From: JAZRWQ01 sp045599805
Lineage (GTDB): Bacteria > Bacillota > Clostridia > Oscillospirales > UMGS1783
Assembly (NCBI GenBank): GCA_045599805.1
Contig: JAZRWQ010000131.1
Span: 1-21,394, forward strand
DNA length: 21,394 nt
Direction of reading: 5' to 3'
Shown here: piece after piece, positions 7,970 through 14,679 of the stretch
Layout of the letters: the number at the start of each line of letters is the position of its first letter
How positions within the stretch are numbered: the stretch's first letter is position 1
Translations under genes and position numbers: made by a program
Notes under the pieces: generated by a model
Told to the model about the DNA's origin: nothing
What the model saw: only the letters and a program-made list of their open reading frames with translations
Databases searched by the model: none

Positions 7970-8764
7970 TTATTCTTTTTTTGTTTTTTCGTTCTGCGCT
8001 GTTTTTACATCCCGAATATATTTTGTCCATTTGATGTAGCCGTAAGTAGTATTTGTCAGGTATCCCGCCTTAAGCACAAGCAGAACGTACTGTCCGGAGA
8101 GGATGTTTATCGCCGTTTCGAGCAAAGCGGAGATATACCAGGCTATCCATTGCTCGCGGAAGCGCAGCAGGATGAAGATGCCGTTTGCGATGCCGACGGC
8201 GGAGGCGCAGGCATCGAGGTAGCAAACCACCGTTTCAAGCGTCTGATTGCCGCCGAAAAGGTCGGTGCCGATGTCGATGCGGGTAAGCAGGTAGCCTATG
8301 CCGATCGTCCACACCACTATGCCGGTTATCACGAGCACTTCGGCAAGCCCCGAAAGCTTGCGCACATGGGTTATCTCCTTATTGTCGCGGTTGGGGTGTC
8401 TGTGCCAGCTTATGAAGCTTATTATGTCAACGGGTATCCAGAAAAATAAGGTCGTCGCCATCGTTGCGAAGCGGTAGGAGAGGACAACGCAGATAAGTAT
8501 TTCGGTTATCTCCACAAGAAGCGATACCAGAAAGTTCCACTTGCTCTGCTTCGATATCAAAAGCTCGCACAGTATATTAAAGAAGGTATCGGCAAGATAC
8601 AAAGCCATGATCAGCGCGCCGTTTACGCCGTTCACGTCCTCCTCGGGGAAGATGAAGGCGAAGATGAAGGCGAGGATCAGTATGCCGAAAAACCATATCT
8701 TTTCGTACAGTGTGAAGAAGTTCCATAAATCCGTTATTCTGTTTTTAAAGCTTTTCTTTTCCAT
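7970..8764 (-). CDS. pnuC: PnuC-type nicotinamide riboside transporter
   Basis: The 264-residue membrane protein has about seven hydrophobic segments and PnuC family features: a central WIPVDIISFISWHRHPN block and a C-terminal QWIAWYISALLETAINIL followed by KAGYLTNTTYGYIKW. PnuC proteins carry nicotinamide riboside by facilitated diffusion for NAD salvage, trapped inside by phosphorylation. The gene is last in a minus-strand operon; its start lies 20 bases inside mnmM and has only a weak ribosome site (GAAAG), so it is probably translated by coupling. No nadR/nrtR-like gene or NAD riboswitch was seen nearby. Related vitamin carriers (PnuT, PnuX) share the fold, so the substrate is likely but not certain. 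Confidence 0.85.
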   Translation of the reverse strand: MEKKSFKNRITDLWNFFTLYEKIWFFGILILAFIFAFIFPEEDVNGVNGALIMALYLADTFFNILCELLISKQSKWNFLVSLLVEITEILICVVLSYRFATMATTLFFWIPVDIISFISWHRHPNRDNKEITHVRKLSGLAEVLVITGIVVWTIGIGYLLTRIDIGTDLFGGNQTLETVVCYLDACASAVGIANGIFILLRFREQWIAWYISALLETAINILSGQYVLLVLKAGYLTNTTYGYIKWTKYIRDVKTAQNEKTKKE

Positions 8765-9326
8765 CTTTCAGTATGAATACGGGCACGGGGATTTCTCCCG
8801 TGCGGTTTGAAAATTCCAAAGTTATAACGGTAAAGCGCTTATTGTCTATCGTTTTGAAGTATTCGGTAAGCGCGTCCTTTTCCATTGTGCCGCAGTTTTT
8901 GCCGTGGTAAACGCAAACGCTCATCACGCCGCCCGGCTTAAGGATCTCAAGCGCGGCATCGAGGGCGGGTATGCTCGTTTCGGGGCGCGAAAATATGCTG
9001 TGGTCGCCGCCCGGCAGCCAGCCGAGATTGAACATGATGGCATCGGCGCTGTTTTTATCGGCGTAGCGCGCCATGTTGCTGTGGCTGTCGCATATTACCG
9101 TAACGGTATCCTCATACCCCTCCTGCTTTACAAGGGCGCGTGTGCTTTCAATAGCCTCTTTCTGTATGTCAAAGGCAAGCACCTTGCCCGTTTTGCCGCA
9201 AAGGGAGGCTAAAAATACGGTATCTCTGCCCCTGCCGGCGGTGGCGTCGATGCAGAACGCGCCGGGAGAAAGATGCTCGCTTATGAATTTATGCGAAAGC
9301 CCCAGGGTGTTCAGCGGAAAGTTCAT
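8745..9326 (-). CDS. mnmM: tRNA 5-(aminomethyl)uridine methyltransferase, MnmM (YtqB) family
   Basis: The 193-residue class I SAM-dependent methyltransferase matches the YtqB/MnmM family (Pfam rRNA_methylase) in length and motifs: motif I IDATAGRGRD (26-35), the acidic end of strand 2 in FDIQ (52-55), and the family-specific FNLGWLPGGDH (99-109), which resembles FNLGYLPGGDH in Bacillus YtqB. The family is reported to methylate the wobble-uridine nm5 group of tRNA to mnm5, replacing the MnmC methyltransferase domain in Gram-positives. I chose ATG at 9324-9326, which overlaps the galE stop as ATGA and has GAGGG nine bases upstream; an ATG 51 bases earlier lies within galE and would add unrelated residues. 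It is the middle gene of the operon. Confidence 0.85.
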   Translation of the reverse strand: MNFPLNTLGLSHKFISEHLSPGAFCIDATAGRGRDTVFLASLCGKTGKVLAFDIQKEAIESTRALVKQEGYEDTVTVICDSHSNMARYADKNSADAIMFNLGWLPGGDHSIFSRPETSIPALDAALEILKPGGVMSVCVYHGKNCGTMEKDALTEYFKTIDNKRFTVITLEFSNRTGEIPVPVFILKDGKEKL

Positions 9327-10339
9327 TTTTCGTAGCCCTCGGGGTTGGTTTTCTGCCAGCGCCAGGAGTCGGCGCACATTTCATTTACGCCGCGCTTTGC
9401 TTCCCAGCCCAGCTTTTGCTTTGCCTTGTCGGGCGAGCAGTAGCAAACGTCGATATCGCCCGGACGGCGCGGCATTATTTTATAGGGAAGCTTTTTGCCC
9501 GAGGCATCGGAAAACGCCTTTACCATATCGAGTACCGAAAGTCCGTTGCCGGTGCCGAGATTGAATATCTCAACGCCGGTCATTTTCTCCATATACTGAA
9601 GCGCCTTAAGATGGCCGTTCGCAAGGTCGCAGACGTGGATATAGTCACGCACGCCGGTGCCGTCGGGGGTGTCATAATCATCGCCGAAAACGCCCAGGGC
9701 TTCGCGCTTGCCCACGGCGTCCTGCGTGATATACGGCATAAGGTTATTGGGTATGCCCTTGGGATCCTCGCCGATAAGTCCGCTTTCATGCGCGCCTACG
9801 GGATTGAAGTAGCGCAGAAGGATTATCTTCCACTCGTTGTCGGAGGTATATAAATCGGTAAGTATCTGCTCTATCATCCATTTCGTCCAGCCGTAGGGGT
9901 TGGTACATTCGCCCTTGGCGCAGTTTTCTGTTATCGGCATGGTTTTTGCCTTGCCGTAAACGGTGGCGGAGGAGGAAAAGATAAGGTTCTTTACCTTTGC
10001 GCGTGTCATTGCGCGCAGCAGGGAAAGTGTGCCCGAAATGTTGTTGTCGTAATATTCCAGCGGCTTGGAAACCGATTCGCCCACCGCCTTAAGTCCGGCG
10101 AAATGAATAACGCCGTAGGGGCGTTCCTTCATTATTATATTATACATCGCCTCTTCGTTTCGGATGTCGGCGTTGTAGAAGGCTATTTTCTTTCCGGTTA
10201 TCTTCTCAACGCGCTTTAAGCTTTCGGTTGATGAGTTGGAAAGATTATCTGCGGCGGCTATCTCATAGCCGGCGTTCAAAAGCTCTATGCAGGTATGGCT
10301 GCCGATATATCCGGCACCGCCCGTAACGAGAATTTTCAT
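9323..10339 (-). CDS. galE: UDP-glucose 4-epimerase
   Basis: The 338-residue short-chain dehydrogenase-type epimerase interconverts UDP-glucose and UDP-galactose. The N-terminal GGAGYIG (7-13) binds NAD+. Catalytic residues fall at the same numbers as in E. coli GalE: Ser124 in SSSATVYG, Tyr149 and Lys153 in NPYGWTK. RYFNPVGAHESGLIGEDP and GTGVRDYIHVCDLA are strongly conserved GalE blocks. Length is typical. GGAGGA stands just before the start, and a promoter with TATAAT is found about 80 bases upstream. The leader between them carries a copy of the double-hairpin repeat (10363-10405). It heads an operon with mnmM and pnuC and supplies UDP-sugars for galactose use or surface glycans. Confidence 0.96.
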   Translation of the reverse strand: MKILVTGGAGYIGSHTCIELLNAGYEIAAADNLSNSSTESLKRVEKITGKKIAFYNADIRNEEAMYNIIMKERPYGVIHFAGLKAVGESVSKPLEYYDNNISGTLSLLRAMTRAKVKNLIFSSSATVYGKAKTMPITENCAKGECTNPYGWTKWMIEQILTDLYTSDNEWKIILLRYFNPVGAHESGLIGEDPKGIPNNLMPYITQDAVGKREALGVFGDDYDTPDGTGVRDYIHVCDLANGHLKALQYMEKMTGVEIFNLGTGNGLSVLDMVKAFSDASGKKLPYKIMPRRPGDIDVCYCSPDKAKQKLGWEAKRGVNEMCADSWRWQKTNPEGYEK

Positions 10340-10362
10340 AATGTTTCCTCCGCAATTTTAAT

Positions 10363-10405
10363 GCCTTCCCCTTTGGGGAAGGTGTCAGCGAAGCTGACGG
10401 ATGAT
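10363..10405 (-). repeat. Dispersed double-hairpin repeat, copy 2, in the galE leader
   Basis: On the minus strand it reads CATCCGTCAGC, then a TCAGC/GCTGA hairpin, then CACCTTCCCC paired with GGGGAAGG around aaa. The order matches copy 1 at 3-55. It lies downstream of the galE promoter (10418-10446), so it is transcribed into the 5' leader of galE. Confidence 0.75.
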
Positions 10406-10417
10406 AGGCTTAATGTC

Positions 10418-10446
10418 ATTATACTCTGTTTTACCGTCAAAATCAA
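10418..10446 (-). promoter_or_regulatory. galE operon promoter
   Basis: On the minus strand TTGATT (10441-10446) is followed after 17 bases by a perfect TATAAT (10418-10423). Predicted initiation is near 10411, giving a leader of about 72 bases. Confidence 0.75.
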
Positions 10447-10512
10447 CAGGTTAGATATAAACCGCGATATGTATTTTCTTATTAAAAAATGAATAAACTG
10501 TGTCGAAACTTG

Positions 10513-10541
10513 TTGACAAGCGGCGATATAAGCTATATAAT
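10513..10541 (+). promoter_or_regulatory. Promoter of the guanine riboswitch-purine permease transcript
   Basis: TTGACA (10513-10518) and TATAAT (10536-10541) are both perfect and 17 bases apart. Predicted initiation is near 10548, about 15 bases before the aptamer, so the whole riboswitch is transcribed. Confidence 0.88.
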
Positions 10542-10562
10542 TTTTATGTAATGAATATTACC

Positions 10563-10638
10563 TAACGCAATATAAGCCCGGCGTTTACGGGGCCGGACGT
10601 TTCTACCGCGGTTCCCTTATGCCGCGACTATTGTATTA
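10563..10638 (+). promoter_or_regulatory. Guanine (purine-class) riboswitch aptamer
   Basis: The region has the purine aptamer plan. P1 pairs 10563-10571 with 10630-10638 (one mismatch and one wobble). J1/2 contains ATAA. P2 (CCGGC with GCCGG) carries a loop with GGG. J2/3 contains the diagnostic GTTTCTACC (10599-10607). P3 pairs GCGG with CCGC around a loop with CCC, able to kiss the P2 loop. J3/1 is GACTA. The specificity position (C74 of the B. subtilis xpt aptamer) is C10628, indicating guanine/hypoxanthine rather than adenine. The downstream purine permease agrees. The 5' strand of P1 (ACGCAA, 10565-10570) is complementary to TTGCGT (10670-10675) at the foot of the terminator, a possible antiterminator pairing. 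Confidence 0.92.
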
Positions 10639-10672
10639 AGTGGAAATATAACGCTTTATGCGTTTTATTTTG

Positions 10673-10706
10673 CGTACGGGTACTGTGCCCGTACGTTTTT
10701 TATTTT
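10673..10706 (+). terminator. Riboswitch expression-platform terminator
   Basis: CGTACGGG (10673-10680) and CCCGTACG (10688-10695) form an 8-bp perfect stem with a 7-nt loop, followed by TTTTTTATTTTT. It lies between the aptamer and the permease start, so guanine binding should favour termination and reduce expression. Confidence 0.92.
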
Positions 10707-10745
10707 TCGTTCCCATTAAAATTTTATAAAGAAAGGGTTTTTGTC

Positions 10746-12155
10746 ATGCAAAAGTTTTTTAAGCTGCAAGAAAACAAGACCACTGTAAGAACCGAGATCA
10801 TGGCAGGTATCACCACCTTTATGGCTATGGCTTACATCCTGATGGTAAACGCAGGCATGTTCGCTGAGCTGGAGGTTGTATCCTACGGTGCTATCTACAT
10901 CTCCACCGCTATCTCCGCCATTATCGGTACCGTTGCAATCGGTCTGCTCGCAAACCTTCCTCTGGCACAGGCATCCGGCATGGGCCTGAACGCATACTTC
11001 GTATACACCGTATGCTTCGGTATGGGTCTGTCCTATGCAAACGCTCTCGTACTCGTACTTATCGACGGCGTTATCTTCATTCTTCTTACCGTAACCGGTT
11101 TAAGAAAGCTTATCTTCAACGCAGTTCCCGAACGTGTTAAGGTTGCTATTGCCGCCGGTATCGGTCTGTTCATCGCATTCATCGGTATGCAGAACATCGG
11201 TCTGGTTGTTGACGACGGCGCAACCCTCGTTAACCTCCATTCCTTCAACCTCCTCTCCGGCGTAAACACCTGGGCTGACATGATGCCCATCCTGCTTTGC
11301 ATCGTAACCGTAGTTGCCATCGGCGCTATGGCTCACCGCAAGGTTAAGGGTGCCGTTCTGTGGGGCATCCTCGGTTCTGCTGTTGTTTATTATATCATCG
11401 GCTTCATCACCGTTCCCGGATTTATCGAAGTAGTTAAGCCCAACCTCGCAACCCTCTCCGGCGACTTCTTCGGCCCCTTCCGTGATTTCGGTACCATGGC
11501 ATTCGGCAAGGTATTTACCGAAGGCTTCGATTTCTCCGCTTACATCGCCGCCAACGGCGCTGCAAACCTCGCCATCGTTATCATCACCTCTTCTCTGGCA
11601 TTCTGCATGGTTGATATGTTCGATACCATGGGCACCCTGTACGGCGCTTGCTCCGCAGGCAACATGCTGACCGAAGAAGGCGAAGTTCCCAACATGGACA
11701 AGGCTATGCTGGCTGACGCTATCGCAACCTGCACCGGTGCTATCTGCGGTACTTCCACCGTTACCACCTTCGTTGAATCCTCCGCAGGTACCGCTGAAGG
11801 CGGTAAGACCGGTCTTGCCGCTATGGCAACCGCAGCTATGTTCTTCATCGCTATGTTCCTTGCTCCCGTAGCTCAGCTGATCCCCTCCTGCGCTACCGCA
11901 GCCGCCCTCATCTATGTCGGCGTTCTGATGATGAAGAATGTTACCAACATTCATTGGGAAGATCCTTCCTCCGCAGTTGTTGCATTCCTCACTCTGGCTA
12001 TCATGCCTCTGACCTACAACATCTCCTACGGTATCGCTTTCGGTCTGGTTTCCTACATCCTCATCCGTCTCTTTACCGGCAGAGCAAAGGAAATCAATGT
12101 CGGCACATGGATCATCGGTATCCTCTTCGCCGCCATGTTCTTCCTCACCCACTAA
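10746..12155 (+). CDS. pbuG: NCS2/AzgA-class guanine-hypoxanthine permease
   Basis: The 469-residue transporter has about 12-14 membrane segments. AzgA/PbuG-type signatures are clear: TTFMAMAYILMVNAGMF at the N terminus, GMGLNAYFVYTVC, an AVPERVKVAIAAGIGLFIAF block, CMVDMFDTMGTLYG and the substrate-site region GTSTVTTFVESSAGTAEGG. It imports purine bases with protons. The guanine riboswitch directly upstream supports guanine/hypoxanthine as substrate. The ribosome site is a modest AAAGG about nine bases before ATG. Codon use differs from the flanking genes: ATC, TCC, GGT, GTA and CTG dominate where neighbours often use ATA, TCG, GGC and CTT. This fits high expression, or possibly a separate origin. 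Two terminators follow. Confidence 0.93.
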   Translation: MQKFFKLQENKTTVRTEIMAGITTFMAMAYILMVNAGMFAELEVVSYGAIYISTAISAIIGTVAIGLLANLPLAQASGMGLNAYFVYTVCFGMGLSYANALVLVLIDGVIFILLTVTGLRKLIFNAVPERVKVAIAAGIGLFIAFIGMQNIGLVVDDGATLVNLHSFNLLSGVNTWADMMPILLCIVTVVAIGAMAHRKVKGAVLWGILGSAVVYYIIGFITVPGFIEVVKPNLATLSGDFFGPFRDFGTMAFGKVFTEGFDFSAYIAANGAANLAIVIITSSLAFCMVDMFDTMGTLYGACSAGNMLTEEGEVPNMDKAMLADAIATCTGAICGTSTVTTFVESSAGTAEGGKTGLAAMATAAMFFIAMFLAPVAQLIPSCATAAALIYVGVLMMKNVTNIHWEDPSSAVVAFLTLAIMPLTYNISYGIAFGLVSYILIRLFTGRAKEINVGTWIIGILFAAMFFLTH

Positions 12156-12162
12156 AATCAAT

Positions 12163-12192
12163 AAAAAAAGCGCCCGAAAGGGCGCTTTTTTT
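12163..12192. terminator. Terminator after pbuG (first of two)
   Basis: GCGCCC and GGGCGC enclose a GAAA tetraloop, with seven A before and seven T after, so the hairpin extends to 13 bp and is functional in both directions. It begins 8 bases after the stop codon. Confidence 0.92.
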
Positions 12193-12227
12193 ATTCCTCT
12201 TAAAGCCTTCTCCGAAACGGTAAAATT

Positions 12228-12260
12228 AAAGGAATCTGTCAATTAGACAGATTCCTTTTT
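12228..12260. terminator. Second terminator-like hairpin after pbuG
   Basis: GGAATCTGTC and GACAGATTCC pair perfectly around AATTA, extended by AAA/TTT and followed by more T residues. It is 36 bases after the first terminator with no gene between. Either it backs up the first, or it serves an unseen minus-strand transcript. Confidence 0.85.
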
Positions 12261-12384
12261 AAATTATAAAGTTCTGTATTTCTCCCTAAGTCGCCCCGCC
12301 TTAGTCATAGGGCTTTTGTTTGAAAAGTAGATTTTGCTGTATTTTATGTTTACGGAGAATACTATGGTTATGGCGAAGGTCGAT

Positions 12385-12413
12385 TTGACATTTGTTTTCT
12401 TTCGGGATATAAT
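12385..12413 (+). promoter_or_regulatory. ktrBA promoter
   Basis: TTGACA (12385-12390) and TATAAT (12408-12413) are perfect and 17 bases apart. Initiation near 12420 leaves a leader of only about 23 bases, too short for a c-di-AMP riboswitch of the kind that often precedes K+ transporters. Confidence 0.88.
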
Positions 12414-12442
12414 GGAATTATAATAATGGCGGTGGTTTTCCG

Positions 12443-13789
12443 ATGAAAAAGAAGAAACGAAATACAAATATAAGCAGGCTTATTGCCGTGGTTTTTATCT
12501 GCATAATCGCGGTTGGCACGGCGCTTCTTTCGCTGCCCGTCTCGTCGCGCGGCGGTCAGGGGTGCGGATTCCGCACGGCGCTCTTTACCGCCACCTCGTC
12601 CACCTGCGTTACCGGGCTTATCCTTAGGGATACCTGGGTGCAGTGGAGCCCCTTCGGGCAGGCGGTGATACTATGCCTTATCGAGATAGGCGGCATTGGC
12701 TTTATGTCGGTGGCATCCTCCGTTATATTCATACTAAAGCGGAAGGTAAGCATGGGCCAGCGCGCCGCGATAGCGGTGTCGGTCGGTTCGGATGATATGG
12801 CTGAGGCGGTGGGTATCCAGAAAAAGATGCTTATCATGAGCGCGGTCATACAGATTGGCGGCGCACTTATTTTGTTTTTGCGCTTTCTTAAGGATTACGA
12901 CGCATGGCGCGCCCTTAAGCTCGGCGTTTTCCACGCCGTTTCCGCTTTCTGCAACGCGGGGTTTGACATATTCGGCTTTGCGCAGCCGGGCGGCAGCGTA
13001 AGCCTTTACGGCACCGACACCGTTGTTGTGATAACCCTGTCGGCGCTGATAATCCTGGGCGGCATGGGATATCTTGTCTGGGACGAGGTGTTTTTCTCAC
13101 CGATCAAAAAGCGCAAAAGCGTTTACACAAGGCTTGTGCTTATTACAACGGCGGCGCTGCTTATCGTCGGCACGGCGCTTATCATGATAATCGAGTATGA
13201 CAATCCGCTGACCTTGGGAAAAATGGATTTTTGGGATAAGCTTAAGGCGGGATTTTTCCAATCGGCGACCAGCCGCACGGCAGGCTTTGCCGGGATAGAT
13301 CAGGGCGGACTTACCGATGCGGGCAAGGCGGTTACGATATTTCTCATGCTTATCGGCGGCTCGTCCGGCTCGACCGCCGGCGGTCTTAAAACGGTCACCT
13401 TCGTTGTGCTGTTTCTGTTTCTTATTTCGCGCCTGCGCGGCAAAGACAAGGTAAGCGTATTTTACAGAAACATACCGAATGTGTATATCCTTAATGCGCT
13501 CACCCTTTTCGGCACGATGATAACCCTTGCATTTTTCGGCGCGGTGTTTATAAGCGCGACCTCGCCCGTGATTTTCACCGATGCGCTTTACGAATCGGTT
13601 TCGGCGCTTGCCACGGTGGGACTCACCGCCGGCGCAACGCCCCTTTTGAGCATTCCGGCGCAGTATCTTATGATTCTGTTCATGTACTTCGGGCGTGTGG
13701 GGATATTAACGCTCGCCCTCGGCTTTATCGGGCGCTCCGGAAAGGCTGACAACCACAAATACGCAGACACCGATCTGCTTATAGGATAG
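12443..13789 (+). CDS. ktrB: Ktr/Trk-type potassium uptake channel subunit
   Basis: The 448-residue membrane protein has four membrane-pore-membrane repeats, each with a filter segment carrying the essential Gly: SSTCVTGL (about 52-59), SAFCNAGF, TSRTAGF and ALATVGL. Length matches KtrB (about 450) better than some longer TrkH proteins. The short Lys-rich N terminus is cytoplasmic. Channels of this family import K+ (sometimes Na+-coupled) and are gated by a cytoplasmic RCK ring, here encoded by the next gene. The start has GGTGG about nine bases upstream. It is co-transcribed with ktrA (10-base gap) from its own promoter. Confidence 0.93.
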   Translation: MKKKKRNTNISRLIAVVFICIIAVGTALLSLPVSSRGGQGCGFRTALFTATSSTCVTGLILRDTWVQWSPFGQAVILCLIEIGGIGFMSVASSVIFILKRKVSMGQRAAIAVSVGSDDMAEAVGIQKKMLIMSAVIQIGGALILFLRFLKDYDAWRALKLGVFHAVSAFCNAGFDIFGFAQPGGSVSLYGTDTVVVITLSALIILGGMGYLVWDEVFFSPIKKRKSVYTRLVLITTAALLIVGTALIMIIEYDNPLTLGKMDFWDKLKAGFFQSATSRTAGFAGIDQGGLTDAGKAVTIFLMLIGGSSGSTAGGLKTVTFVVLFLFLISRLRGKDKVSVFYRNIPNVYILNALTLFGTMITLAFFGAVFISATSPVIFTDALYESVSALATVGLTAGATPLLSIPAQYLMILFMYFGRVGILTLALGFIGRSGKADNHKYADTDLLIG

Positions 13790-13799
13790 AGGAGATAAA

Positions 13800-14450
13800 A
13801 TGAAATCTTATGCAGTTATAGGTCTCGGCCGCTTCGGCTCGAGAATAGCGAAAAGCCTTTTTGAAAACGGCGAATACGTTATCGCCATAGATAATAACGA
13901 AGAGCTTGTGGAGGCGTTGGCCGACGATGTGTCCCGTGCAGTTGTGGTGGATGCCAAGAACAAAAACGAGCTTAAAAAGCTGGGCATCGCCGACTGCGAC
14001 TGCGCCGTTGTTTCGCTCGGCTCCGAGCTTGCGGCATCCATTCTCATAACGATGAATCTCAAATCCCTCGGCGTAAAAAACATTATCTGCAAAGCGCACG
14101 ATGAAACCCACCGCGAAATACTTGAAAAGATAGGCGCGGATAAGGTGATCATTCCCGAATTCGACGCCGCCGAGAAAACGGCGCGGCTTTTATCCTCGCC
14201 AAATTTCTTCGATTTCGTTGAGCTCTCGGACGACAGCGGCATCATAAAGATCGCGCCGCCAAAGCCATGGCTTGGCAAAACGCTTAAGGAGCTTAACATC
14301 CGCGAGCGTTTCCGCGTAAATCTCATCGCCGTTACCGAAAACGGCAAAATGAGCGTAACTCTCCCCGCCGACCTCGAAATCAGTGAGGAGCAAACGCTCA
14401 CCCTTATCGGAGAATATAAAGCCCTCGACCAGATAAAGAGGATAAAATAA
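13800..14450 (+). CDS. ktrA: KtrA/TrkA-type RCK regulatory subunit
   Basis: The 216-residue cytosolic protein has an N-terminal Rossmann RCK domain (about 1-135; GLGRFG at 8-13 and Asp31 closing the second strand for NAD(H)/ATP-type ligands) and a C-terminal RCK_C domain (about 140-216; WLGKTLKELNIRERFRVNLIA). Homologues form octameric rings that gate KtrB in response to ATP/ADP; RCK_C domains of many Firmicutes also bind c-di-AMP. Length is typical (KtrA about 220). A strong AGAGGAG site precedes ATG, and the gene sits directly after ktrB, fixing its partner. A terminator follows at once. Confidence 0.93.
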   Translation: MKSYAVIGLGRFGSRIAKSLFENGEYVIAIDNNEELVEALADDVSRAVVVDAKNKNELKKLGIADCDCAVVSLGSELAASILITMNLKSLGVKNIICKAHDETHREILEKIGADKVIIPEFDAAEKTARLLSSPNFFDFVELSDDSGIIKIAPPKPWLGKTLKELNIRERFRVNLIAVTENGKMSVTLPADLEISEEQTLTLIGEYKALDQIKRIK

Positions 14451-14490
14451 AAAATTCCCGTATGTGCTTTTGGCATGTACGGGATTTTTA
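14451..14490 (+). terminator. Terminator after ktrBA
   Basis: Arms at 14451-14467 and 14473-14489 pair through TCCCGTA/TACGGGA and TGTGC/GCATG with two G-U wobbles and one mismatch. A residues flank the left and TTTTT the right. It begins at the base after the ktrA stop. Confidence 0.85.
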
Positions 14491-14587
14491 TTGTGCCGGG
14501 AATTGACATGTTTTTTGCCATAAATGTCGGATATTTAATAATATTATCGGGGTTATTTATATTTTTTTGATGCTTTTTTATAAAAAT

Positions 14588-14602
14588 TATCTAAAATAGA
14601 TA
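14588..14602. promoter_or_regulatory. Palindrome upstream of the surface-protein operon, candidate activator site
   Basis: TATCTA-AAA-TAGATA is a perfect 15-bp inverted repeat centred at 14595. That is about 43 bases before the predicted transcription start, the classic position of an activator contacting RNA polymerase. The surroundings are A-T rich, so a chance palindrome is possible. Confidence 0.4.
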
Positions 14603-14622
14603 TATAAAATCCGGGCATTTGC

Positions 14623-14631
14623 TGATATAAT
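14623..14631 (+). promoter_or_regulatory. Extended -10 promoter of the surface-protein operon
   Basis: TGATATAAT contains a perfect TATAAT (14626-14631) with the TG extension at 14623-14624. No -35 consensus occurs at a suitable distance. Initiation near 14638 gives a leader of about 42 bases. Confidence 0.65.
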
Positions 14632-14679
14632 GGTAACATCGCATATTGTAATATTTTTGTTTGGAATACGGAGGCTGCA

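Noticed and set aside
11100..12242. 380-codon open frame antisense to pbuG
   Set aside because: Its translation is Gly/Asp/Cys/His-rich with no recognisable domain, and it mirrors the biased codon use of pbuG. It is a shadow frame.
12260..12384. Possible c-di-AMP riboswitch before ktrB
   Set aside because: The promoter at 12385-12413 leaves only a ~23-base leader, and the upstream bases lack the conserved elements of that class.
12264..12467. 67-codon minus-strand frame upstream of ktrB
   Set aside because: No recognisable motif or ribosome site; it runs across the ktrBA promoter.
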